A DNA stretch of 64,000 nucleotides from assembly GCA_035550215.1 (NCBI GenBank), contig DASZPM010000031.1, positions 248,001 through 312,000 on the forward strand, in the 5' to 3' direction. Each line of letters opens with the position of its first letter. Position 1 is the stretch's first letter. The notes under the pieces are model-generated. The model worked only from the letters and a program-made list of their open reading frames with translations, was not told the DNA's origin and searched no databases. This stretch comes from JABDFW01 sp035550215 (lineage in GTDB: Bacteria; Bacteroidota; Bacteroidia; Chitinophagales; Chitinophagaceae). Positions 34,393 to 42,155 of the stretch are shown here, piece by piece. A program made the translations under genes and the position numbers.

Positions 34393-35229
34393 TTATTTTA
34401 CTTCCATCACAACCCTGAAACCAACATTCCATCCGTCAGCAGGGCCGGCAGCATGTGTCATATACGTGGCGTTCTTTACATCTCCCGTGAATGACGAACC
34501 CTTCAATACATGCACACTGCCTTGTACAGGGGGTACCGGGTCTGCAAATATTTTTTCATTATAAAAATCCTGCACCCATTCCCACACATTGCCCAGCATA
34601 TCATATAAGCCCCAGGCGTTTGGTTTTTTCTCACCCACTTCATGTGTGTGCCTCTCAGATATGACCGCTGACGCAAAAATATCTTTCCAGCTAATATCGT
34701 CCTGCGCACCGGCGCGCGCCGCATATTCCCACTCAAACTCTGTTGGCAGCCGGTAAACCGCTTTGCCCTGTTCAAGCTTGTTTAGTTTTTGTATAAACTG
34801 CTGCGCATCATTCCACGTCACATTCTCAACAGGGTGTTTGCCCGCATCATCTGTTACTTTATCTCCCTGGAAATAAGACGGGTTGTTTCCCATTACCTTT
34901 TTCCATTGTTCCTGGGTTACTTCAAACTGGCCGAGATAAAAGGGCTGCCGTATCGCCACATAAAAACCCGGCATATATGCTTCCTTAGCCATTTGCTGCG
35001 CCTTTTTGTACACAGAATCTGCAAGGCCCGGGCCGCCGCCAAGACCGCCTCCCGGCGGGGGAACAGTCGGCTGAAACCTGCCCACAATCATGCTTCCCGG
35101 CCTAACCAGCACAAACTTCATCCCGATGCTGTTGGTGTACGCAGTATCCTGTGCGAGTATTACTGCCGGCAGCATGCAGAGAAGTATGAATATGATGATT
35201 GCTGACCGCATTGAAGAGTTTTTATACAT
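34393..35229 (-). CDS. SUMF1/FGE-domain exported protein lacking catalytic cysteines
   Basis: A 278-aa protein. The ATG at 35229 is chosen: it gives the signal peptide (RSAIIIFILLCMLPAVILAQ) and a 16-nt gap after GH3, whereas the longer frame from 35274 would overlap GH3. The formylglycine-generating-enzyme fold is clear: NSIGMKFVLVRPGSMIVGRF, QFEVTQEQWKKVMGNNPSYF, HPVENVTWNDAQQFIQKLN, YRLPTEFEWEYAARAG, GLYDMLGNVWEWVQDF, VLKGSSF..., NVGFRVVMEV. The mature protein has no cysteine, so it cannot be a classical Cys-dependent FGE. A Gly/Pro insertion (PPPGGGLGGGPG) follows the first strand. Likely a binding or structural C-type-lectin-like domain in the glycoside cluster. Confidence 0.87.
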   Translation of the reverse strand: MYKNSSMRSAIIIFILLCMLPAVILAQDTAYTNSIGMKFVLVRPGSMIVGRFQPTVPPPGGGLGGGPGLADSVYKKAQQMAKEAYMPGFYVAIRQPFYLGQFEVTQEQWKKVMGNNPSYFQGDKVTDDAGKHPVENVTWNDAQQFIQKLNKLEQGKAVYRLPTEFEWEYAARAGAQDDISWKDIFASAVISERHTHEVGEKKPNAWGLYDMLGNVWEWVQDFYNEKIFADPVPPVQGSVHVLKGSSFTGDVKNATYMTHAAGPADGWNVGFRVVMEVK

Positions 35230-35245
35230 GGTTACTGCGCATTTA

Positions 35246-37654
35246 TTATTGTGTTGGTGGTTTATATTCATCAATGCTTACCTGAGGAACCAGCACCTTG
35301 TTTACTTTTTCGGTAATAATGTCTCTGCCGATATTAAAAGTTGCAGTTTGCCTTATATCAGCAGATGACGCCCCTGCTTCAACGGTGTATTTGCCTGCTT
35401 CTGTTACCCATGCACTTGCCTTCGTATCAAATGAGGCAAGGTCAGCAGCGTCAATATTGAAAGTAATTTTTTCAGATTCACCCGGCCGCAGCAAACGCGT
35501 TTTGGCGAAGCCTTTCAACTCAGCATCAGGCTTATCCATTTTTTTGCCCGGGGCGCCTATATATAATTCCACTACTTCTTTGCCGGGAATAATGCCTGTA
35601 TTCTTGATGACTATAGTGACAGTAGCGGTAAACTTTCCGTCAACAGGAGAGGCATTTACTGTTAGCGGGCCATAGCTAAACGCTGTATAGGACAAGCCAT
35701 AGCCAAAAGGATAAGACGGCTTTACATGAAAGGTGTTATAATAGCGGTAGCCAACATAAATACCCTCTTCATATGTAACCTCTGCTGGCCGGCCGCGCAT
35801 GCGTGAGGGAGCTTGTTGCCCTGCTGGTAGCGGTAACTCCTTGCCGGGAAAATTTTTAGCACTCGGCACGTCTTCATACTTTACAGGGAAGGTTGTTGCA
35901 AGCTTCCCTGAAGGATCAACCTTTCCGCTTAACACATCCGTTATAGCGTTGCCTGCTTCAAGGCCCGGTTGCCAGGCAAGTAATATAGCATCTACCTCGT
36001 CTGCCCAGCTATCTGTTTCTATTACGCCGCCAATGTTAAGTACCACAATCACTTTTTTGTTTTGCGCATGAAAGGCGTCCGATATATTTTTAATGATTGC
36101 TTTTTCGGTGTCGGATAAATAAAAGTCGTTCTCCAGTTTCCTGTCTGCCCCTTCACCTGCATTTCTTCCTATGGTGATTATTGCGGCATCGTTGTCGCCT
36201 GCTTTCCTGGCCGCGTCAATTATCAGTTCAGGTATTGGAGCAGGAAGACCAAATGAAAACCCTCTTGGTTTCGGGCGTTTTGCCTTTGCTTCAGCAATAT
36301 GTTGTTCATATTCCGACTGCATCGGGGCATCTACTGAATACCCGCCACTTGCGAGGCCCTGTGCAAGATTAATGGTGTATGGTTTGTTTACATCGCCGCT
36401 ACCGGTGCCGCCTGCAATAATGTCGTATGAAGTATTGCCAAAAAGCGCGATTTTTTTGCCCGGTTTTAATGGCAGCGTTTTACCATCATTCTTTAAAAGC
36501 ACCATGCCGTCTGCCGCTGCCAGCCGTGATAACACTGCATGGTCTTTCAGGTCAGGTTTGTTTGAGTAACTGTATTTTTTAAACTCAGGCGTTTTTAAAA
36601 TTATGTTCAGAATATGTTCAACGTTTTCATCCAATTTCTTTACATCAAGCTTACCGTCGTTTACAGCATCAATAATTTTTTTTGTCTGGTCGGCTGTACC
36701 GGGCATCAGCAAGTCATTCCCGGCATTCATTTGCGCAACCGGGTCTGAGCCGCCAAACCAGTCTGTCATTACAAGGCCTTTAAAGCCCCACTCATTTCGC
36801 AGGATGGTTGTTACCAGTTCCGGGTTTTCCGATGTGTAAGGCCCGTTCAATTTGTTGTATGACGTCATTACCGTCCAGGGCTGTGCTTTTTTAACCGTTA
36901 TTTCAAAACCCTTCAGGTAAATTTCCCTCAAGGCCCTTTCACTTACAATGGTGTTAATGCTGTTGCGGTTTGTTTCCTGGTTGTTGGCAACAAAATGTTT
37001 TATTGATGTGCCAACCCCCTGCGATTGAATGCCGTTAACCATTGCAGCAGCAATGTCGCCGGCAATCAGCGGGTCTTCAGAATAATATTCAAAATTGCGG
37101 CCGCCAAGGGGATTGCGGTGAATGTTTAATGCCGGCCCAAGTATTATGTCAGCGCCATATTCTTTTATCTCGTTACCAAAGGCAGCGCCTACTTTTTTTA
37201 CCAGCAGCGTATCCCAACTGGAGGCCAGCAAAGTGCCGGATGGCCAGGCGGTTGCATAATATGTTTTGGAACTGTCGTTGTTTCTTATAGGTGATATCCT
37301 GATACCGGCAGGGCCGTCAGACACAGTGATGGATGGAATGCCAAGGCGTGGAATAGCATGTGTTCTTCCGGCCGCACCGGGTACTTTTTCGGGAATATCA
37401 TCTGCGGGGTCTGTTGCCGGCATTTGCGGTCTCCGCGCTGCCGCACCTGTATCCCTGCGGGGTACAGGACTCTGGAAATGAAAGCCCATGCCTACTACAA
37501 GCCGGGCCTTCTCTTCCAGCGTCATTGCATTAACCACATCTTTTACAGAACTTTTACCCAGTTGGGGCGCTTCAGTTTGTGCATGCAGCTTTGCAGAAAA
37601 GAGAATAACAGTAATTGCAGCACATAGCGCAATGCGAAAATCTGACACTTTCAT
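35246..37654 (-). CDS. Glycoside hydrolase family 3 beta-glucosidase
   Basis: An 802-aa exported enzyme (signal MKVSDFRIALCAAITVILFS). The GH3 N-terminal barrel shows VSDGPAGIRI, SIKHFVANNQETNR (Lys219-His220) and the nucleophile GLVMTDWFGGSDP (Asp298); the GH3 C-terminal alpha/beta domain (KKIALFGNTSYDIIAGGTGS, VIVVLNIGGVIETDSW) and a fibronectin-III-like end (ELKGFAKTRLLRPGESEKIT) follow. An Arg/Pro-rich insert lies at ~65-95. It releases terminal beta-linked glucose or xylose in the periplasm. It lies 120 nt after the TonB receptor and 16 nt before the SUMF1-like gene. Confidence 0.93.
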   Translation of the reverse strand: MKVSDFRIALCAAITVILFSAKLHAQTEAPQLGKSSVKDVVNAMTLEEKARLVVGMGFHFQSPVPRRDTGAAARRPQMPATDPADDIPEKVPGAAGRTHAIPRLGIPSITVSDGPAGIRISPIRNNDSSKTYYATAWPSGTLLASSWDTLLVKKVGAAFGNEIKEYGADIILGPALNIHRNPLGGRNFEYYSEDPLIAGDIAAAMVNGIQSQGVGTSIKHFVANNQETNRNSINTIVSERALREIYLKGFEITVKKAQPWTVMTSYNKLNGPYTSENPELVTTILRNEWGFKGLVMTDWFGGSDPVAQMNAGNDLLMPGTADQTKKIIDAVNDGKLDVKKLDENVEHILNIILKTPEFKKYSYSNKPDLKDHAVLSRLAAADGMVLLKNDGKTLPLKPGKKIALFGNTSYDIIAGGTGSGDVNKPYTINLAQGLASGGYSVDAPMQSEYEQHIAEAKAKRPKPRGFSFGLPAPIPELIIDAARKAGDNDAAIITIGRNAGEGADRKLENDFYLSDTEKAIIKNISDAFHAQNKKVIVVLNIGGVIETDSWADEVDAILLAWQPGLEAGNAITDVLSGKVDPSGKLATTFPVKYEDVPSAKNFPGKELPLPAGQQAPSRMRGRPAEVTYEEGIYVGYRYYNTFHVKPSYPFGYGLSYTAFSYGPLTVNASPVDGKFTATVTIVIKNTGIIPGKEVVELYIGAPGKKMDKPDAELKGFAKTRLLRPGESEKITFNIDAADLASFDTKASAWVTEAGKYTVEAGASSADIRQTATFNIGRDIITEKVNKVLVPQVSIDEYKPPTQ

Positions 37655-37774
37655 ACGGTGTTGCTTTTATTTGAAAATAGCTGATAATACTATTGCCAGG
37701 CATAAATGCCCATCGTTTTACAACATGCTGCAGCATATTTTACCTGCAATCATTACAAATAAAAGCGCAGCCGG

Positions 37775-40147
37775 TTATAATTTTCCCCTAACGGTTATTC
37801 CATACGTTTTAGGATTGCCCAGGTGCACAGCGCCAAAGTCGTACGCGTATGAAATATATTTTTCGTCAGTAAGGTTCCTGCCCCAAAGCATTACGTCAAC
37901 ATGTTTGGTGGTAACGCCAATACTTGCGTTATACAGGTTATATGGCGCCTGCCGTATGTTATTGGCAAGGTCAAAATATTGTTCGCCAAGGTACATCCAC
38001 TCACCGCGTACAAACACTTTAACTGATTGCGACTGGTTAACCGCAAGGCTATACTGCAAAGCCAGCATAGAGGTAACATCCGGTGTAAATACCTGGCGAT
38101 TGCCCTTAAGGTTTTCTTCTGAGCCGTTGGATGATAGTTTTAATATTGTGTACCTGGCATGTGTATATCCCAAATTATATGTTGCTTCAAGCCCTTTTAC
38201 GGGGGTTGCTGCAATTTCAGCGTCTATGCCTTTGCTGGTAAGGCCCCCGGCATTTTTAGTAACAGTGATGGCAGAAGGTAATACAAGCGTAGGCACCTGC
38301 GCATTGGTTATGGTTGTGTAGAACAATGCTACATCAAGCTTTAACCTGCTGTCTAATAAAGTATTTTTTATGCCAACTTCAAAGTTGTTGCTGTATTCAG
38401 GTTTATAAGCATACAACGGTGGCTGAGACGGGTCTGCGGACAATTGTGTTAACCCGCCTGTTCTGTAACCGCGGCTATATGTTGCATACAGGTTTGTATT
38501 GTTTGTTGGGTGGAAGGCAAGGCTTACCATGGGCGAGAATGCGCTGTATGATGCAGTGCCTGACGTGTCAGGCTGTGTTTGAAATACAGGAGTGGGTGAG
38601 CCGTCAGGCTGGTATTCGCCCAATACGTCTTCTTTGCTGTGCTGGTAGTCGTACCTGATACCGCCTTTAACATCAACCTGGCTGTTTATTGAATAGGTGG
38701 CCTGGGCGTACAGCGCTGCACCGGTTGATTTTGCTGTAGTGGTATTGATGATTGCATAGTTTGTTTGAGGCGAGCCTACATATTGCGCATCTTTGCCAAA
38801 ATGTGTTGCCTGTTTGTTGGGCGTATTTTGGTAAAAGAAATAAGTGCCCGCAGTCCATTTAAAAGGTGAAACTGATGACGCAGGAGAAGAGAACTTAAAT
38901 TCCTGTGTAACTACTTTTACATTGTTCCATTTGTTGCCGTAGTTGTTGATGATGGTTACGCCGTCAATCGGGGAGAAGTCTCCGTCAATTGGCGTAGCAT
39001 AATAACGGTAGTTTGACTGGTAGGCCGTTTGAGAACTGAAGTTAAAGTTGCTGCCCGCGTAATTAACTGACAGTGAGCTATTGAAAGTGTTGTCAACCAG
39101 TTTTGCAATTGCGTTTTGATTTAGATGATATGGGTTTGCGAAAGCATCAGCAGCGCTGCCGGCCAGTGTAAATGAGCCGTAGTTTCTTGCTGCCATGTGC
39201 TTAACATTGAGTGTTAATGCCCATTTGTCAGAAGCCAGGTATTTAAGGTAATAATTACCGCCAATGCTGTGTTGTTTATCAAATTTTGTGTCATTATAAT
39301 CGTTGGTGTAATAGCCATCCAGGCCTTCATACAACCCGGAAGCGCCAAAAAACAATTTATTTTTTATGATGGGCGTGTTTATACCAAAGGTATAACGCTG
39401 CTGGCCGTAGTTGCCTTCACTTATTTCAGCAAAGCCGTCTGTTTTATTGCCCGGTTGTTTGGTAATAATATTTATAACGCCGCCCATAGCGTTCCTGCCA
39501 TACAATGTCCCCTGCGGGCCGCGGAGTATTTCAATACGTTCAACGTCAAAAAGCTGCGGTATATAAGTGTCCAGCGTAAACTGGTTAACGCCGTCAATAT
39601 AGGTGGTAACTGCAGGGTCGTATGAGGATGAGGTAATGCCGCGGATGGAAGTAACATTCCTTCCGTCACCGGGGTTGCCGGCGTATAAATTGGGGACAAT
39701 GGCAGTGAGGTCTTTACTGTTCCACAGGCGGTATTCCTGTATATTTTTTGCAGTTAATGCTGAAATGCTGAATGGAACATTTTGGACATTTTCCTCTTTC
39801 TTCTCTGCGCTTACAACAACTGCATCCAACTGGTTGGCAGCGTCAGCAAGCATCAGCGAAACAGGGGCATTGCCTGTTTTGGCAACATGTACTTTCTCAT
39901 TAATCGTAGCAAAGCCAACGGCTGAAACCGCGATGGTATAATCACCCGTGGCAATATTTTTTATTTCAAAATCGCCATTGGCGTCGCTTATGGTTGCCAT
40001 ATTGGTATTGAGCACAAAAATCGAAGCAGCCTGTATGGGTTTTGACCTTTTATCTAAAATTCTTCCTGTAACGGAACCCTGTTCCTGGCTGTAAGCAAAC
40101 GAACAAATAAATACGCAGAATAATAAGTAGCAAAATTTCCTGTACAT
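37775..40147 (-). CDS. TonB-dependent receptor with CarboxypepD_reg-like domain
   Basis: A 790-aa outer-membrane receptor: signal MYRKFCYLLFCVFICSFAYS, carboxypeptidase-regulatory-like beta domain (QGSVTGRILDKRSKPIQAAS), TonB box region (LDAVVVSAEKKEENVQNVPF), plug (TSIRGITSSSYDPAVTTYID, IEILRGPQGTLYGRNAMGG) and a barrel ending in GNPKTYGITVRGKL. The plug resembles the siderophore/iron-complex or glycoside-uptake type rather than SusC, and no SusD-like lipoprotein is present, so this is not a canonical Sus locus. It lies in the same-strand run with GH3 and DUF1080, suggesting import of a small glycoside. Confidence 0.88.
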   Translation of the reverse strand: MYRKFCYLLFCVFICSFAYSQEQGSVTGRILDKRSKPIQAASIFVLNTNMATISDANGDFEIKNIATGDYTIAVSAVGFATINEKVHVAKTGNAPVSLMLADAANQLDAVVVSAEKKEENVQNVPFSISALTAKNIQEYRLWNSKDLTAIVPNLYAGNPGDGRNVTSIRGITSSSYDPAVTTYIDGVNQFTLDTYIPQLFDVERIEILRGPQGTLYGRNAMGGVINIITKQPGNKTDGFAEISEGNYGQQRYTFGINTPIIKNKLFFGASGLYEGLDGYYTNDYNDTKFDKQHSIGGNYYLKYLASDKWALTLNVKHMAARNYGSFTLAGSAADAFANPYHLNQNAIAKLVDNTFNSSLSVNYAGSNFNFSSQTAYQSNYRYYATPIDGDFSPIDGVTIINNYGNKWNNVKVVTQEFKFSSPASSVSPFKWTAGTYFFYQNTPNKQATHFGKDAQYVGSPQTNYAIINTTTAKSTGAALYAQATYSINSQVDVKGGIRYDYQHSKEDVLGEYQPDGSPTPVFQTQPDTSGTASYSAFSPMVSLAFHPTNNTNLYATYSRGYRTGGLTQLSADPSQPPLYAYKPEYSNNFEVGIKNTLLDSRLKLDVALFYTTITNAQVPTLVLPSAITVTKNAGGLTSKGIDAEIAATPVKGLEATYNLGYTHARYTILKLSSNGSEENLKGNRQVFTPDVTSMLALQYSLAVNQSQSVKVFVRGEWMYLGEQYFDLANNIRQAPYNLYNASIGVTTKHVDVMLWGRNLTDEKYISYAYDFGAVHLGNPKTYGITVRGKL

Positions 40148-40201
40148 CGTCAGTTAGAATAAAAATTAATAAAGATTGTTGCTTTGATAAAATATTTGCG
40201 G

Positions 40202-40585
40202 TTAAACTATTTTCTTCTTCCTCCTGCTTAAATAAATATGATTAATCAGCAATACAGTAATAACAATTACCAACCCAAAAAATTCCCTCGTTTCTTCCAC
40301 CCAGGGCGTTTCTGCTTTCATAGTGCCTGCAATATTTTCCATGTGGTCTTTTGTTATCCAGTCTATTAACCCATTTGCATCAAAAACCTTGTAAAGTGCA
40401 TAGGCGCCATAAACTATGTAACCTATCCAATAAAGCAGCGGGTTGAACTTTCCTTTTATTGACTGCCAGCATAAGAACGCCGCATACAGGTAAATAGGCA
40501 TCCATACATACGGGTCGGGGTCGTTATACTGCAGCGCGGCAAAAACAATAAAGCAGAAAATAAAAAACCAGTTAAATATTTTCAT
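40202..40585 (-). CDS. TMEM220-family membrane protein
   Basis: A 127-aa inner-membrane protein with four hydrophobic segments (IFNWFFIFCFIVFAALQY; WMPIYLYAAFLCWQ; LLYWIGYIVYGAYALYKVF; FFGLVIVITVLLINHIYL) and the family motif LQYNDPDPYVWMPIY. Function unknown. It lies 28 nt after the thioredoxin-like gene and 54 nt before the TonB receptor, so probably in one transcript. The motif and size match the small TMEM220 group common in Bacteroidota. Confidence 0.8.
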   Translation of the reverse strand: MKIFNWFFIFCFIVFAALQYNDPDPYVWMPIYLYAAFLCWQSIKGKFNPLLYWIGYIVYGAYALYKVFDANGLIDWITKDHMENIAGTMKAETPWVEETREFFGLVIVITVLLINHIYLSRRKKKIV

Positions 40586-40613
40586 AACAATCGCTTTTAA
40601 TAAAACTGCTAAG

Positions 40614-41105
40614 TTATTTGCTTAATTGCATAACAAGCGTTTGTATTTTGGGAACCGTGCGATAATAAGATATTAATGTTCCGTTTTTATTATACAAAGC
40701 GGTAAAAGGCGTAGTATCAACATGGTAAAAGTTCATTGTTGCATGATACATTCCCTCAGTACCTGCTTTTATGTTTGCATATTTCGCCAACCCAAAGTCA
40801 TCCACAAATTTTTTAAGTGGCGGTATGGCCGGTACCGCGCAAATCATTACAACCTGGGCCTTGTTAAATTTTGATATATTTTTTATAAGCAATTTTGTAA
40901 ACTCCTGGCAGTGCTGGCATTCAGGGTCAAAATAAACAATCATCAGCGGCTTGCCTTTTTCAACATTGTCAGCATTATAGTATGTTGTTCCATCGCTCAA
41001 TACCATGTTAAAGGGTGGTATCGTTTTCGGAATATCCTGCGCAAAACAAACCGGTAAAATCATCATCAAAGCGCAAATCAACAGTAATCTTTTGCTCAAT
41101 ACCAT
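40614..41105 (-). CDS. Exported thioredoxin-like (TlpA/AhpC-type) protein
   Basis: A 163-aa protein with signal peptide (MVLSKRLLLICALMMILPVC) and a thioredoxin fold: PLMIVYFDPECQHCQEFTKLL carries the CxxC redox pair, and TPFTALYNKNGTLISYY holds the cis-Pro. Probably a periplasmic disulfide reductase or oxidant-defence factor; it may serve the cytochrome c domains made from the same cluster, which need reduced heme-site cysteines (inference). The 65-nt gap before it contains a 13-bp hairpin. Confidence 0.85.
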   Translation of the reverse strand: MVLSKRLLLICALMMILPVCFAQDIPKTIPPFNMVLSDGTTYYNADNVEKGKPLMIVYFDPECQHCQEFTKLLIKNISKFNKAQVVMICAVPAIPPLKKFVDDFGLAKYANIKAGTEGMYHATMNFYHVDTTPFTALYNKNGTLISYYRTVPKIQTLVMQLSK

Positions 41106-41121
41106 TTCAATTATTTATAAA

Positions 41122-41154
41122 ATTTACCACCCGGAAAATTACCGGGTGGTAAAT
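41122..41154 (-). terminator. 13-bp hairpin between epimerase and thioredoxin-like genes
   Basis: ATTTACCACCCGG (41122-41134) is perfectly complementary to CCGGGTGGTAAAT (41142-41154), loop of 7. On the minus strand it is followed by TTTATAAATAATTG. It ends only 16 nt before the thioredoxin-like start codon, so it is either a partial terminator/attenuator or an mRNA-processing hairpin inside a longer operon. Confidence 0.65.
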
Positions 41155-41169
41155 ATCTGCCAAAAAACT

Positions 41170-42111
41170 TTACGCCAATATTTTGCTTACAATATTGTTG
41201 TAACTGGTAGTAATGTTTTCCAGCGGTTTTGGAGCGCCATCCTGCTCAACAAAAAAGTGCTGCATGCCCGCAGTTTTTGCCGCTTCAAATACCGGTTTAA
41301 AATTAACCATGCCTGTGCCAACTTCAACAGGTTGTTTAGTTGCAGGGTTAATGTCTTTAACATGCCACAGCGGAAAACGTCCCGGGTTTTGCTTAAACAA
41401 TGCTACAGGGTCAGCACCCGCTACAGTGGCCCAGCCCAGGTCAAGCTCAAACTTAAGCGTGTCGGCTGTTGTTTGCGTAAGCAGCACATCATAAGGCTTC
41501 ATGCCATCCACCATTTCAAACTCATGTGTATGGTTGTGATAGCATAATGTAATGCCTGATTTTTTTGCTGCCTCGCCCGCAGTGTTTAAAATTTGCACCG
41601 CTTCTTTTATTTCATCTCCTGTGCCAAGAGGTATTGATGCGCAAACAAGAAATTTTAAGCCACCGGCTGCCACTTCGTCAATTATTTGCTGGTAATTATC
41701 TTTCAGGTTTGCCATGGGCGGCATCTTGGGCATGGTCATTCGTTTGGTGGTATCTCCGCCCGGCATCCTGATACCCCCGGGAGGCATTTTGAAAGGGGCG
41801 CCCATAGTGTGATGTGAAACCCAGCTAACGCCTGAATCTTTTGCCACCTGCGCAAATTCTTTTGACGTCATGCCATAGTAACCACCCTTCATACTGAAAG
41901 CAGATTCCACTTCTTTGTATCCCACGCCGGCTATGGATTTCAGCGTGCCGGGCACATCTTTGTCGATAGTGGTGAAGAATGTAAAGAGCTGCACACCTAC
42001 GGCATGCATTTTTTTATATTCAAAAAAAGACGCGCCTGCCTTGTTGGCCAAAAACATAGTGCCTAATGCGGCTGCGCCCGATTGCTTTAAAAAATTTCTC
42101 CTGTTATACAT
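41170..42111 (-). CDS. Tat-exported sugar phosphate isomerase/epimerase-family protein (second copy)
   Basis: A 313-aa TIM-barrel with a Tat signal (MYNRRNFLKQSGAAALGTMF). Homologous along its length to the 19433-20356 product: GVQLFTFFTTIDKDVPGTLK, GYKEVESAFSMKGGYYGMT, KSGITLCYHNHTHEFEMVDG, FELDLGWATVAGADPVALF, WHVKDIN and YFVEQD-type end (FFVEQDGAP). It carries an extra Met/Pro/Gly loop (PPGGIRMPGGDTTKRM). It follows the GSDH-cytochrome c gene by 44 nt. The pairing epimerase plus dehydrogenase/cytochrome c occurs in both carbohydrate arms, pointing to a shared pathway. Confidence 0.88.
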   Translation of the reverse strand: MYNRRNFLKQSGAAALGTMFLANKAGASFFEYKKMHAVGVQLFTFFTTIDKDVPGTLKSIAGVGYKEVESAFSMKGGYYGMTSKEFAQVAKDSGVSWVSHHTMGAPFKMPPGGIRMPGGDTTKRMTMPKMPPMANLKDNYQQIIDEVAAGGLKFLVCASIPLGTGDEIKEAVQILNTAGEAAKKSGITLCYHNHTHEFEMVDGMKPYDVLLTQTTADTLKFELDLGWATVAGADPVALFKQNPGRFPLWHVKDINPATKQPVEVGTGMVNFKPVFEAAKTAGMQHFFVEQDGAPKPLENITTSYNNIVSKILA

Positions 42112-42155
42112 GATTGTTATTTTAAAATTTCGTTGCCTGTTTTGTTATAAATGTT

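Noticed and set aside
37488..38321. 277-aa plus-strand frame across the GH3/TonB-receptor junction
   Set aside because: Antisense to two clear genes, runs through their intergenic gap and has no recognisable domain.
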